From Sedimenticola_A sp040506425 (GTDB lineage: Bacteria > Pseudomonadota > Gammaproteobacteria > Chromatiales > Chromatiaceae): a DNA stretch of 64,000 nt. This document shows, one piece after another, positions 27,253-34,880 of the stretch; positions within the stretch are counted from its first letter, which is position 1; every line of letters starts with the position of its first letter. Where the stretch lies: assembly GCA_965224515.1 (NCBI GenBank), contig OZ245051.1:186001-250000 (forward strand). The letters are read 5' to 3'. Below the pieces are notes generated by a model. That model searched no databases and was not told the DNA's origin. It saw nothing but the letters and a program-made list of their open reading frames with translations. The position numbers were made by a program, and so were the translations under genes.

Positions 27253-27728
27253 CAGTTATTCTCCCATTGGTCTAATTCATGGGTTTCTGACGTCATGCTG
27301 GCCTTTGGGCCTGTAAGTACGTCCTAAACCCTGGATTCGCAAACCTTCCAGAAGATAGGCTGATTTCGGTCAGCCTTCTTCAACATGCCGGGCATTTTAG
27401 GAGTTCCTTATGCACGGCAATATCCCGCTAATGGGGGGGTAGGGGTATAAATGGGCATATCCATAAAGGGATATATAAAAAGTAGCTAATATATGAATTT
27501 ATGCTTTTTCTGAATTTATATTGCTATAAATTTCATAGAGATAAGCGCACTATTTCCCTATAACCATGAGTTTTTCATTCTAAAACAATGACGCATTGCA
27601 ACAATAAAAATCCCCACTTTTGACTTGCATTACCCTGAAAATATGAGGTTCAATACGCAAAAGCCTAGTGTAATACTTGGTTATTCACTGGCGATATATA
27701 TAAGGCATAAACTTGACGAGGTGTAATA
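27253..27728. promoter_or_regulatory. Divergent control region between dsrA and the 27.7-30.6 kb cluster
   Basis: About 476 bases with a strongly AT-rich core (27440-27660). It should hold the main dsr promoter on the minus strand and that of the plus-strand cluster. On the plus strand, TTGACT and TATGAG with 16 bases between (around 27620-27646) make a plausible promoter. A palindrome ATATCC-N6-GGATAT lies at 27457-27474 and could be an operator. The dsrA leader contains a ggctga/tcagcc hairpin (27358-27375). No known regulator site could be named. Confidence 0.45.
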
Positions 27729-27729
27729 A

Positions 27730-27906
27730 ATGCTCCTGCTCAGTGAGGTTCTGATCCAGAGCCCGGACATTGATTCGTTTGACATGCTTGTGGAGCGAAT
27801 AAAGGAACGGCGCAAAACAGAGATGTTTTTCCGCATCGACGTAAAACCCCAGTTCAGTGATACGCCCGAAGACTGGGAAGACCGCCTCGAAGCGGCATTT
27901 ACCTGA
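27730..27906 (+). CDS. 58-residue hypothetical protein
   Basis: ATG preceded by a gaggtg ribosome site, ending TGA at 27906. The product (MLLLSEVLIQSPDIDSFDML...) is charged, soluble and without cysteines. It includes FFRIDVKPQF and an acidic, Trp-containing end (TPEDWEDRLEAAFT). Codon use matches its neighbours. It lies 24 bases before the next gene and is probably the first gene of the cluster divergent from dsr. I cannot assign a family. Confidence 0.65.
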   Translation: MLLLSEVLIQSPDIDSFDMLVERIKERRKTEMFFRIDVKPQFSDTPEDWEDRLEAAFT

Positions 27907-27930
27907 TTCGGCAGTAGAGGATAAGTAACC

Positions 27931-28641
27931 GTGAAATACCTACAGACCGAAGCCCTGCTTGAAGGTAATGAGTGCTCAAACGATGCCATCCCCTCCGAAC
28001 AGGCGGTTGAACTGCACCTTAAAGAACTGCAGGAGCAGATTGATGCCTTGCCGGATGATGCACCTGCCGAAGAGAGACTCAGGCTTACCCTTGACCGCGG
28101 TTATGGACTACTTGAGATCAATGCCTTTGAAGAGGCGTGGAATATTGCCCGCGATTCTTTCGATCAGGCGATAGAGACCGAACAGTGGCTGCGCGCTGTT
28201 GAGGCCTGTGACATCATGTTTCAGACCGAGCAGCCGGAGTCTTTGAAAGCCCTGGCCCAGGGTATTTGGCTGGGAGTCACCTTCCCTATCGACCCTGAAC
28301 TCAGCGTAGCCATGCTGCAGCACCTTGTTGACGAGAGTGTAGACCGTTCAGACGGTGCCGCAGTTGCTGCTGCCACCGCCTGCTACCTTGTTGACCTCCG
28401 GGCCAAGGAGAAGCAGAAAGAAGATCTCCAGTTTTTCACCATGCAGCTACTTGGCCAGGTGGCCCGCAAGCACAGCCAGGTTGAAGAGCAGGAGATTTTT
28501 GACTTCTGGATGGAACAGCTGGAATTGAAAGACCCCGCAAAATTCCTCCCCCGCCTTGCAAAGGTGCTGGATGTGCTCAGCAATGGCAACTGGTGGTATG
28601 ACCGGGATACACTGCGCGGCAAAATCCCTGAAGAGGCCTGA
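27931..28641 (+). CDS. Helical hypothetical protein, perhaps TPR-like
   Basis: A 236-residue protein from a GTG start with an agagga ribosome site. It is almost all helical by composition, with repeated patterns such as RGYGLLEINAFEEAWNIARD and LRAVEACDIMFQ that recall TPR or similar helical repeats. There is no membrane segment. Its place 24 bases after the 58-aa gene and 16 bases before the Cas6-like gene suggests a shared operon. The function is unknown; a scaffold or partner of the Cas6-like protein is only a guess. Confidence 0.65.
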   Translation: MKYLQTEALLEGNECSNDAIPSEQAVELHLKELQEQIDALPDDAPAEERLRLTLDRGYGLLEINAFEEAWNIARDSFDQAIETEQWLRAVEACDIMFQTEQPESLKALAQGIWLGVTFPIDPELSVAMLQHLVDESVDRSDGAAVAAATACYLVDLRAKEKQKEDLQFFTMQLLGQVARKHSQVEEQEIFDFWMEQLELKDPAKFLPRLAKVLDVLSNGNWWYDRDTLRGKIPEEA

Positions 28642-28657
28642 CAGGCGGTAAATCAAA

Positions 28658-29317
28658 ATGTATTGGCAGGAAGATAGCAGCGAAGAGCAGTTTGTAGTTC
28701 CGGAAGACGTTGTCGATCTGGCGTTCAGAATTGACTGCCCCACCCTTCCCGTAGATCACGCCTGGACGCTTTCAGAAGCTATCAGCGCCATTCTCCCCTG
28801 GTTTGGCGAAGAGGCGCAGACCGGCCTGCATATCGTACATGGCGCCGATACGGGCAACGGATGGGAACGACCAACAGAAGCCACAGACCTGCTCTATCTC
28901 TCTCGCCGCACCCCCCTGGTGCTCCGCCTTCCCAGGCATCGCACCCAGGATGCCCATGAACTGTGCGGAAAAACCCTGGATATTGCCGGGCATGTCATGA
29001 AAGTGGGAAATCCGAAACAGCGCCCCCTGAGCATGACCGACATTCTCTACTCCCGTTACATGGTCTGTGATCCTGACTGGAGCGAGGAAGAGTTTATCCA
29101 ATGGGCAGTGGGGCAACTCAAGTCCATGCGTTTGAAATTCAAGAAAATACTCTGTGGAAAGAGCTGCGAGCTTCATCACCCGGAAGGCGCGCTCCTGACC
29201 CGCAGCCTGATGGTGGGCAACCTCTCTTACGAAGATGCCGTCTTTCTGCAGGAGGAAGGTTTGGGCCCACTGCGTAAAATGGGTTGCGGCCTTTTCATTC
29301 CCCAAAAGAGTTTTTAA
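28658..29317 (+). CDS. Cas6/Cmx6-like RAMP protein (orphan CRISPR-RNA endonuclease homologue)
   Basis: A 219-residue protein that matches the pattern of Cas6 of subtype I-MYXAN (Cmx6) along its length. The first ferredoxin-like domain has VDLAFRIDCPTLPVDHAW with a candidate catalytic His34. The middle has LSRRTPLVLRLP and GHVMKVGNPKQRPL followed by LYSRYMV. The C-terminus has ILCGKS and LQEEGLGPLRKMGCGLFIP, the glycine-rich loop of RAMP proteins (201-211). Cas6 cuts CRISPR precursor RNA at repeat hairpins. No repeat array and no other cas gene occurs in the window, so the RNA substrate is unknown. Family call from memory of the motif pattern. Confidence 0.72.
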   Translation: MYWQEDSSEEQFVVPEDVVDLAFRIDCPTLPVDHAWTLSEAISAILPWFGEEAQTGLHIVHGADTGNGWERPTEATDLLYLSRRTPLVLRLPRHRTQDAHELCGKTLDIAGHVMKVGNPKQRPLSMTDILYSRYMVCDPDWSEEEFIQWAVGQLKSMRLKFKKILCGKSCELHHPEGALLTRSLMVGNLSYEDAVFLQEEGLGPLRKMGCGLFIPQKSF

Positions 29318-29467
29318 TCCCAGCCCGCAGTAATTCTAGGTTTGAATTTCTGCCAGCTCCCTTTAATATATTAGGTTTTGCTAACTTTAAAAATCGGGGC
29401 AGTTGCTCGCCACAGAGTGAAGTACACATAAAAGCCCTGCAGCATTAAGTTCGAGAAGGAGAAAACA

Positions 29468-29812
29468 ATGTCCTATGAAGTAAACGGTACAAGCATTGAG
29501 GCCACTGCCAACGGCTACCTGGTCAACCAGGAAGACTGGAGCGAAGACGTAGCCGCAGTGATCGCTGAATCTGAAGGCGTCGCCCTGTCCGAAAAAGCCT
29601 GGGATATCATCAACTACCTGCGTGATGAGTATTTCAACAACGGTGGTAACCAGCCCAACGAACGCAACATGGTCAAGCACTTCAAGAGTGAATGGACCGA
29701 CCTGGGCAAGGTTGATACCAAGGCACTCTACGTTCACTTCCCCATGGGTCCTGCCAAGCAGGCCAGTAAGGTTGCAGGTCTGCCCGAGACCAAGCGAAAA
29801 GGCGGCTACTGA
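29468..29812 (+). CDS. DsrC-like protein lacking both redox cysteines (RspA type)
   Basis: A 114-residue protein clearly homologous to DsrC (YLVNQEDWSEDVA, KAWDIINYLRDEYF, then the C-terminal arm). Both conserved cysteines are gone: the arm reads PAKQASKVAGLPETKRKGGY and the protein contains no cysteine at all. Such cysteine-free DsrC homologues have been proposed to have regulatory roles rather than carry sulfur. A strong ribosome site (gaaggag) precedes the ATG, 150 bases separate it from the Cas6-like gene, and a terminator follows. Confidence 0.9.
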   Translation: MSYEVNGTSIEATANGYLVNQEDWSEDVAAVIAESEGVALSEKAWDIINYLRDEYFNNGGNQPNERNMVKHFKSEWTDLGKVDTKALYVHFPMGPAKQASKVAGLPETKRKGGY

Positions 29813-29832
29813 GTACCAACCTCAGGTGCTGT

Positions 29833-29860
29833 AAAAAAGGGGCTTCGGCCCCTTTTTTTA
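29833..29860 (+). terminator. Rho-independent terminator after the DsrC-like gene
   Basis: Stem aaaaaaggggc / gcccctttttt closed by a TTCG tetraloop and followed by T residues, 21 bases after the stop codon. Confidence 0.92.
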
Positions 29861-30013
29861 TTGTCCGGATTTTGTCCATAATTCACCGGCCAGTTGAATA
29901 AACACTCAAGAGTTTGAAAATTGGACGATAATTACTAAAGCGGCGGCTGAGAAAGCCCCTGTCTGGATGAGTAAGGAGGCTCTTCCTTTCGCATTGATAA
30001 CCCGGAGAGATCA

Positions 30014-30559
30014 ATGACAAAAACAACAGAAGAGTCAACCGAGCTCCGCTCACCAGTCCAACTTGTGGTACTGGAAGGCCATGACAAGCCAGCGGGTTAT
30101 CAACGAATTGTTATATACGAGGAAAACCCCGAAGGACGTTTTGTCAGCACCAGGAGTCGTTTCAGCGCACTGGTGATGGATGATATCGAATCCGTTGGAG
30201 ATATCATCGGTATCGTCACCCCGGTCCCCTACCATCACAGCCTGGTGTTCGAAAGCCCGGCGGTAGTCAATAAAAACGACAGACGCCACGACCCGCGAAG
30301 CATCTACCAGGTCCTGCGCAGCCACATCGACCGGCGCAACAAAAACATCATCATTGCCCTGCCCCATTCAGACAGGCATCGCGGAGAGCTTGAACTACGC
30401 CAAATCCGCTTCAAGCCCCATGTCTCGTCAGTGAAGAAATCACTCGTCTTTTCCCGCTGGCAGGATGTGGTAAACCTCCATGTCAATCAACATGATGAAC
30501 CTCAAAAGCGTGACACAGTGAGTCGACCAAGGCTTGCAGAATTCAAGTGGTACAAGTGA
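30014..30559 (+). CDS. Hypothetical protein, unknown family
   Basis: A 181-residue basic, soluble protein with no cysteines and no signal peptide. Recognizable segments are QLVVLEGHDKPAGYQRIVIY near the N-terminus and PHSDRHRGELELRQIRFKPH in the second half. It has its own leader (about 150 bases after the terminator of the DsrC-like gene), and the start follows an ggagag ribosome site. I do not recognise the family; codon use matches the neighbours, so it is likely real. Confidence 0.6.
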   Translation: MTKTTEESTELRSPVQLVVLEGHDKPAGYQRIVIYEENPEGRFVSTRSRFSALVMDDIESVGDIIGIVTPVPYHHSLVFESPAVVNKNDRRHDPRSIYQVLRSHIDRRNKNIIIALPHSDRHRGELELRQIRFKPHVSSVKKSLVFSRWQDVVNLHVNQHDEPQKRDTVSRPRLAEFKWYK

Positions 30560-30854
30560 CCGGGAGAATGATCAGCACTATCTCTGATCATCTGGATAAG
30601 TGATTATTCTTTTCGGTATCCGAAAACAATCGCCAAGCCTGTAATTATTACGGCATTAACGATCCAGGTGAGAACCGCCGATTAACCTTGGAGCCAATCC
30701 AGGCCTGGCTGGCTTGAGGAAGGTCGCCCCTCCCCCCGTTGTTCCATCAACATGATGCAATGTCCGCAATTGAAACGCCCATGGCGGATACCAGGCGCTT
30801 TCCCGGAACAATAAACGGGCGGAGGGGGAAGAGTGGATAAAGGGGACCCGGAAT
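30560..30854. repeat. Intergenic region with several inverted repeats
   Basis: About 295 bases without a gene. It contains a perfect hairpin atgatcag/ctgatcat (30568-30591), a second one ttttcgg/ccgaaaa (30610-30626), and an imperfect long-range inverted repeat whose arms (30727-30740 and 30814-30827) match at 13 of 14 positions around a 73-base spacer. The C/G-only arms differ in composition from the surroundings. The region could be a degenerate mobile or REP-like element, or a structured RNA; there is no coding evidence. Confidence 0.45.
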
Positions 30855-31190
30855 TTACTCCTCGCCCTCTTCTTCCTCATCTTCTGCCATCTCAATACCT
30901 TCAACCACGCGACCCAGAAAGTCATGCATCACGAGGTTCTTGCCGAACTTGCCTTCGTTACGCTTCATGCCTTCGTCCAGGCTCATGGACTCGAAGGCGT
31001 AGTGAAGGGGCTCATCCTCTTCAATCTTCTCTTCCATGATGTAGACCTCAACCTCGTCATCAAACCAATCTTCCATGGTGAACTTTTGGGGTTCATCCAG
31101 TTTGGTCAGAATTACCTCTCGTATATCCATGTCCAGGGTGAATTTATCACCTGTTTTCAGTTCAGAGATGTTGATGATTCCGTCTTCCAT
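30855..31190 (-). CDS. Acidic hypothetical protein
   Basis: About 111 residues from the ATG at 31190, chosen because AGGAAAG lies six bases ahead; an ATG at 31205 is possible. It is highly acidic throughout and ends in a run of Glu (EDEEEEGEE). The N-terminus (IINISELKTGDKFTLDMDIRE) looks like a small beta domain. No cysteine or membrane segment is present. Family and role are unknown. Confidence 0.6.
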   Translation of the reverse strand: MEDGIINISELKTGDKFTLDMDIREVILTKLDEPQKFTMEDWFDDEVEVYIMEEKIEEDEPLHYAFESMSLDEGMKRNEGKFGKNLVMHDFLGRVVEGIEMAEDEEEEGEE

Positions 31191-31351
31191 CAGTTCTTTC
31201 CTCATAGAGATAAGACGCTTTTATGAGGGCGCCATGAAAATCAAGCCAATTGGAACAGGTCCAACTAAAGCCAAAAAATTGTTCGCATATAATACAGACA
31301 GGACTCTCAATTGACGACCCATTTGTCTTCCCGGGCATCCCGGCGAGTGCG

Positions 31352-31507
31352 ATGAAGCGATTTGCTACCCAGGTTTTTCATTTGCGCTTTATTCCGTTTC
31401 AGTTAAAGCACGCAGAGGGAAAGGTGATGCTTCGCGCTGTCGGTGCGAATATGATTGCCAGGCTTGAGGGTCTTCTGGAACGTGGAAGTCCGCAGTATCA
31501 CCTGTAG
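31352..31507 (+). CDS. Possible 51-residue protein of unknown function
   Basis: ATG after a ggcgag ribosome-like site; the product is basic (MKRFATQVFHLRF..., ending QYHL). A perfect TATAAT lies about 60 bases upstream (31288-31293), but without a good -35 box. The codon use is richer in T than in neighbouring genes. It lies in an otherwise empty 336-base gap (31206-31540) and may be a chance frame or a gene remnant. Confidence 0.3.
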   Translation: MKRFATQVFHLRFIPFQLKHAEGKVMLRAVGANMIARLEGLLERGSPQYHL

Positions 31508-31540
31508 GGCAACCGGCTTTAACCTGTTGGCAGTTTCCGC

Positions 31541-32212
31541 TCAGACGTCAGCCCACATTCTCATAAGGTTCGCAAACGACTTGTCCACCAACTCAGAGGC
31601 CTCCTCAGAGGGCCGCTCTTTCAACAGGGTGTTTCTCGCCTTGTTAAGTTCAAACAAGAGTTCACGTTTGGCTGGGTCGCGCACATGACTCTGCATCCAG
31701 AACAGGGCTACCAGGCGCTCTCCGGAGGTCACCGGTGCCACATGGTGCAGGCTGGATGAAGGGTAGACCACAGCGCCACCGGCGGGCATCTTGATCTTCT
31801 TGGTGCCGAACGAGGTACGCACCACAAGCTCCCCTCCTTCGTAGGCATCTGGATCACGAAGAAACACGGTCATGGAGACATCGGTACGGAATTTTTGGCC
31901 GCTACCCATAATCGGATCATCCACATGATCCCCATAGGTCATGCCCTGGTGATAACGGGCAAAAATAGGATCTGCCATTTTTGCAGGCAGCGCTGCAGCC
32001 TTGAACTCCTCATTATGGGACAAGCTCGCCATCAGGATGCGTATCAGCAACTCCTGTTTCCCGGGCTCCCTCTTCAACTCTTCGTTGTTTTTAACCCGCT
32101 GTGCGGCCATACCCGCCGTCAACTTTCCATCGACGAATTCCGCATTGGAAAGGATCTCGTCAATCTTCTTGAGCTGGGCCTCATTGAGCAGGCCGGGAAT
32201 CTCCAACATCAT
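31541..32212 (-). CDS. Fe(II)/2-oxoglutarate-dependent dioxygenase (PKHX/PiuC type)
   Basis: A 223-residue enzyme with the metal-binding HxD...H triad of the prolyl-4-hydroxylase fold. HVDDPIMG (after YHQGMTYGD) gives the first His and Asp, and SSLHHVAPVTSGERLVALFW gives the second His and the 2-oxoglutarate Arg. Length and the N-terminal MLEIPGLL match PKHD-type hydroxylases such as PiuC, often linked to iron uptake. No TonB receptor lies next to it here, so the substrate is unknown. Confidence 0.9.
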   Translation of the reverse strand: MMLEIPGLLNEAQLKKIDEILSNAEFVDGKLTAGMAAQRVKNNEELKREPGKQELLIRILMASLSHNEEFKAAALPAKMADPIFARYHQGMTYGDHVDDPIMGSGQKFRTDVSMTVFLRDPDAYEGGELVVRTSFGTKKIKMPAGGAVVYPSSSLHHVAPVTSGERLVALFWMQSHVRDPAKRELLFELNKARNTLLKERPSEEASELVDKSFANLMRMWADV

Positions 32213-32242
32213 AAGAACTACTCCACAATAGTCATCTTTGAA

Positions 32243-32623
32243 TTAATCTGCCGCAGTCTCCAGCAGCGCCCTCAGGCGTTGCTCATCAACTGGATAATCC
32301 AAGGCGCCAAAAACATCATAACGGGCCTGCACTTTCTCCAACCTGGGACGATGATTTTTATCGATAAACACGATCACCTTGGCATCCGGCGCATAGCGCT
32401 GGAGTGTAGCCATAAGCGACTCAAGATTACCCATCCGGTCCCGCAAGTCAGGGTCAAAATGAAACTCGCTCACGACCACGGCCGGCTTGTTTTTCTTCAA
32501 CCAAGACTGGGCCTTGCGAATTGCATGAACCTTCTCAGGTTGATATCCCAGGCTTTTATACACAGGTGAAAAATCAGGATAGCCGCCCATTTCAATAATG
32601 GATAATATTATTTTCTGCTCTGT
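32243..32623 (-). CDS. Response-regulator-like protein of unknown function
   Basis: About 126 residues from MTEQKIIL at 32623. The alternation of strands and helices (PAVVVSEFHFDPDLRD, AKVIVFIDKNH, FGALDYPVDEQRLRALLE) resembles a CheY-like receiver. The Asp expected as phosphoacceptor is in an unusual setting (EFHFDPD), so phosphorylation is doubtful. It follows the neighbouring dioxygenase start by about 30 bases on the same strand and could be co-transcribed. Confidence 0.55.
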   Translation of the reverse strand, partial: TEQKIILSIIEMGGYPDFSPVYKSLGYQPEKVHAIRKAQSWLKKNKPAVVVSEFHFDPDLRDRMGNLESLMATLQRYAPDAKVIVFIDKNHRPRLEKVQARYDVFGALDYPVDEQRLRALLETAAD

Positions 32624-32742
32624 CATCGTCTCTCTCAATTCCCATGTATTCATTGGCATTTCTAAAGCTGAAAATGCGGTAGAATCCGGGAATTCTGTAA
32701 AAACCGGTATCCAGTCCATCTGGATATTCCAAAGGCAAGGCT

Positions 32743-33060
32743 ATGGAACTTAATATTATCATCGACGACTATTCGATGAACCTGAGCGTACCCGATGATT
32801 ATATCGCCTCTTCAGGGGAGTCTTTTGCACGACTGGACAGCACCATGGACCAGGGGGCACAAATGGGACAGGAGTGGGTACCAAACCCCGATAATCTGCA
32901 GCGCTGTCAACTAGCCGCCGACAGGCTCCTCTCTGCACTTGAAAACCATAACGAAGGCTTGGCCATGTTGAGCGCCGGCTACATTCTGAACCGGCTACCG
33001 GAAACTAGGCAGGCCAGGATCGATAACACCGGAGATCCCTCTGCTACAACATTCTCGTGA
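32743..33060 (+). CDS. Small hypothetical protein
   Basis: A 105-residue acidic, soluble protein preceded by an aaggc ribosome site. It begins MELNIIIDDYSMNLSVPDDYI and ends in a flexible tail. There are no cofactor motifs and only one cysteine. It is convergent with the 33070-34116 gene, with 9 bases between stops. I do not recognise the family. Confidence 0.6.
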   Translation: MELNIIIDDYSMNLSVPDDYIASSGESFARLDSTMDQGAQMGQEWVPNPDNLQRCQLAADRLLSALENHNEGLAMLSAGYILNRLPETRQARIDNTGDPSATTFS

Positions 33061-33069
33061 CAAGGTAAG

Positions 33070-34116
33070 CTACAACTGGTTTTCGCCTGCAATCCTGGCC
33101 ACTTCAGCAGCCGCATCAGGCCCCTGCTGTGCATGCAGATCGACAAAACTTCTTGCCAGCCGGAGCCAGTGATCCCGCCCCTGCTCTGCCAGTTGTTCCA
33201 GCGGGGTGAATTTCCCCGTCTCGACCCACTGCTGGTATGCGGTTCTTAAACCAGGAAATATCTCCTTGCGCATACCACCCAGGTTTCCGATATAAAAATG
33301 GACTGAAGACGGGCGCGCCATGGATGCCAGCGCCGGCAGGGTCGAGAGGCAATCTGCCAGATGATCCCTTACAGCCCGCGCAATCAATTCGGCCGGTGTG
33401 TAATTGAAATCAGCCAGCATCTCCTGCCATTGGTTCCCAAGCAACCGGCCCGCCTCACACTCGCCTTTTTCATGGAGGATCGCCAGCTCTATCTCGTGAC
33501 TGGTCATGGCATCCAGTGCAGTGTCAGTATCTGTCTCGAAGTCATAGCAGGAAAACGCCCTGCCAAGCGCATTGTCCGGCCGGCTCCAGCGCCAGCTCTC
33601 CAGTTTCTCCCATAACATTCGCCGCAGTGACTCCCTGCGTATGAACATGGTCTTGCCGACGCTCATGGCAGGCGGTGAAGCGAGGTCCCGGGCAAGTTCC
33701 TTTCCCGAGATCAGCACCGAAAAACCATCCAGTTGTTCATGATGCTCCAGCTCTGCCAGGAAGAAGTGCGGTCTGCCCGACCTGCCGTAACCACCGCTGT
33801 AGACCAGCCCCCTGTCAACCAGCAATGCATTGATCCCTTCACTGTCAAATGGATCGAAACTCTCCGCCCCAAAATTCAGGGCGAGAAAATCCTCTTCAGA
33901 CAATCCATCCCACAACGCCTCCCGCTCCTCCAGCCAGAGAGAGATCTCCTCCTTATCAAGGGTTGAAGAGAACCCAAACCCCTTCTCCCAACGAAAATAT
34001 TCCCGCATTTTCATCAGGTAGGTGCATAACCCGTAATCCCCACCATGACGGGAGTCGGAGATATGGCAGTTACGCTGAACGCCGCCCTGCAATAGAGCCA
34101 GATGATCATCTCTCAT
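33070..34116 (-). CDS. Conserved hypothetical protein (possibly Sfum_1244 family)
   Basis: A 348-residue soluble protein. The N-terminus has QRNCHISDSRHGGDYGLCTYLMKMREYFRW written here in part as NCHISDSRHGGDYGLC, with two cysteines and two histidines that could bind a metal. The middle has an HxxH-like segment (FLAELEHHEQLDG) and LAILHEKGECEAG. The general pattern recalls a family annotated as Sfum_1244, whose function is unknown; this is from memory. It is divergent from the 34254 gene and close to the MoxR/VWA pair. Confidence 0.6.
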   Translation of the reverse strand: MRDDHLALLQGGVQRNCHISDSRHGGDYGLCTYLMKMREYFRWEKGFGFSSTLDKEEISLWLEEREALWDGLSEEDFLALNFGAESFDPFDSEGINALLVDRGLVYSGGYGRSGRPHFFLAELEHHEQLDGFSVLISGKELARDLASPPAMSVGKTMFIRRESLRRMLWEKLESWRWSRPDNALGRAFSCYDFETDTDTALDAMTSHEIELAILHEKGECEAGRLLGNQWQEMLADFNYTPAELIARAVRDHLADCLSTLPALASMARPSSVHFYIGNLGGMRKEIFPGLRTAYQQWVETGKFTPLEQLAEQGRDHWLRLARSFVDLHAQQGPDAAAEVARIAGENQL

Positions 34117-34253
34117 GGAAATACCGCCCTACAGATAAGGATTAGCCTGTTTAAATCCAGGACTTTTCCTAGTAAATTAGTATGGTATTAACGTTAGCAT
34201 GACTGTAATATTAGCAAAACCCTGTATACAAGCTGTTTTTAGGAGAATTTTTC

Positions 34254-34808
34254 GTGGTGGTACGTATTAAGAGCCAGTGGCATGACGATGATTCGGCACG
34301 CTCTCTCGAGGAGATCGGTGGTGCTATCGCCTTCAATGGCTGGAAACTGGCCGTGGACAAGGCGATCACCCTGCACGGCGAGCATTTTGTCTATTCAGAT
34401 GATAAGCAGCGGCTGAACGTGATCTCGGAATACCTCATCTACCAGGCCCAGATCGTGGACCGTATCGCCAGCGATATGCTCGATGCCGATGACCGCCAGG
34501 CCCTGATCACGGCCCTTGTTCTGAAAATGGCGGATCATATCCACGACAACGCCTCCGAGCTCATAGGCAGCCAGGATGCCCGCGCCGACTTTATACAACG
34601 ATTCAATCAAAGGGCGGGGGAGTATGCAGAATTCGGCTTCACATCCGAAGGCCCCAGCTACCCTTTTATGCGCCACCTGGGATTCGAAATTCAGCAGGTG
34701 ATGGGGGATAGCCAGGAGAACAGGTGGGTCATAGACCAGGTAATGGACAAGGATGGCCCTGAAGTCTACAAACAGTTGAAGCGGATAACCCGCAACCTGT
34801 TCATGTAA
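34254..34808 (+). CDS. Hypothetical protein upstream of the MoxR gene
   Basis: A 184-residue, mainly helical soluble protein with a GTG start and a taggag ribosome site. Segments include FNGWKLAVDKAITLHGEHF and RIASDMLDADDRQALITALV. It has no cysteine, membrane segment or named motif. It precedes moxR by 72 bases on the same strand and probably belongs to the same transcription unit. Function unknown. Confidence 0.6.
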   Translation: MVVRIKSQWHDDDSARSLEEIGGAIAFNGWKLAVDKAITLHGEHFVYSDDKQRLNVISEYLIYQAQIVDRIASDMLDADDRQALITALVLKMADHIHDNASELIGSQDARADFIQRFNQRAGEYAEFGFTSEGPSYPFMRHLGFEIQQVMGDSQENRWVIDQVMDKDGPEVYKQLKRITRNLFM

Positions 34809-34880
34809 TATCCAGTGGAACGCTGATCCACCGTAGAGTCCACTGACAACAAGTCATAAGATCCAAAGGTAGTTTGTTTC

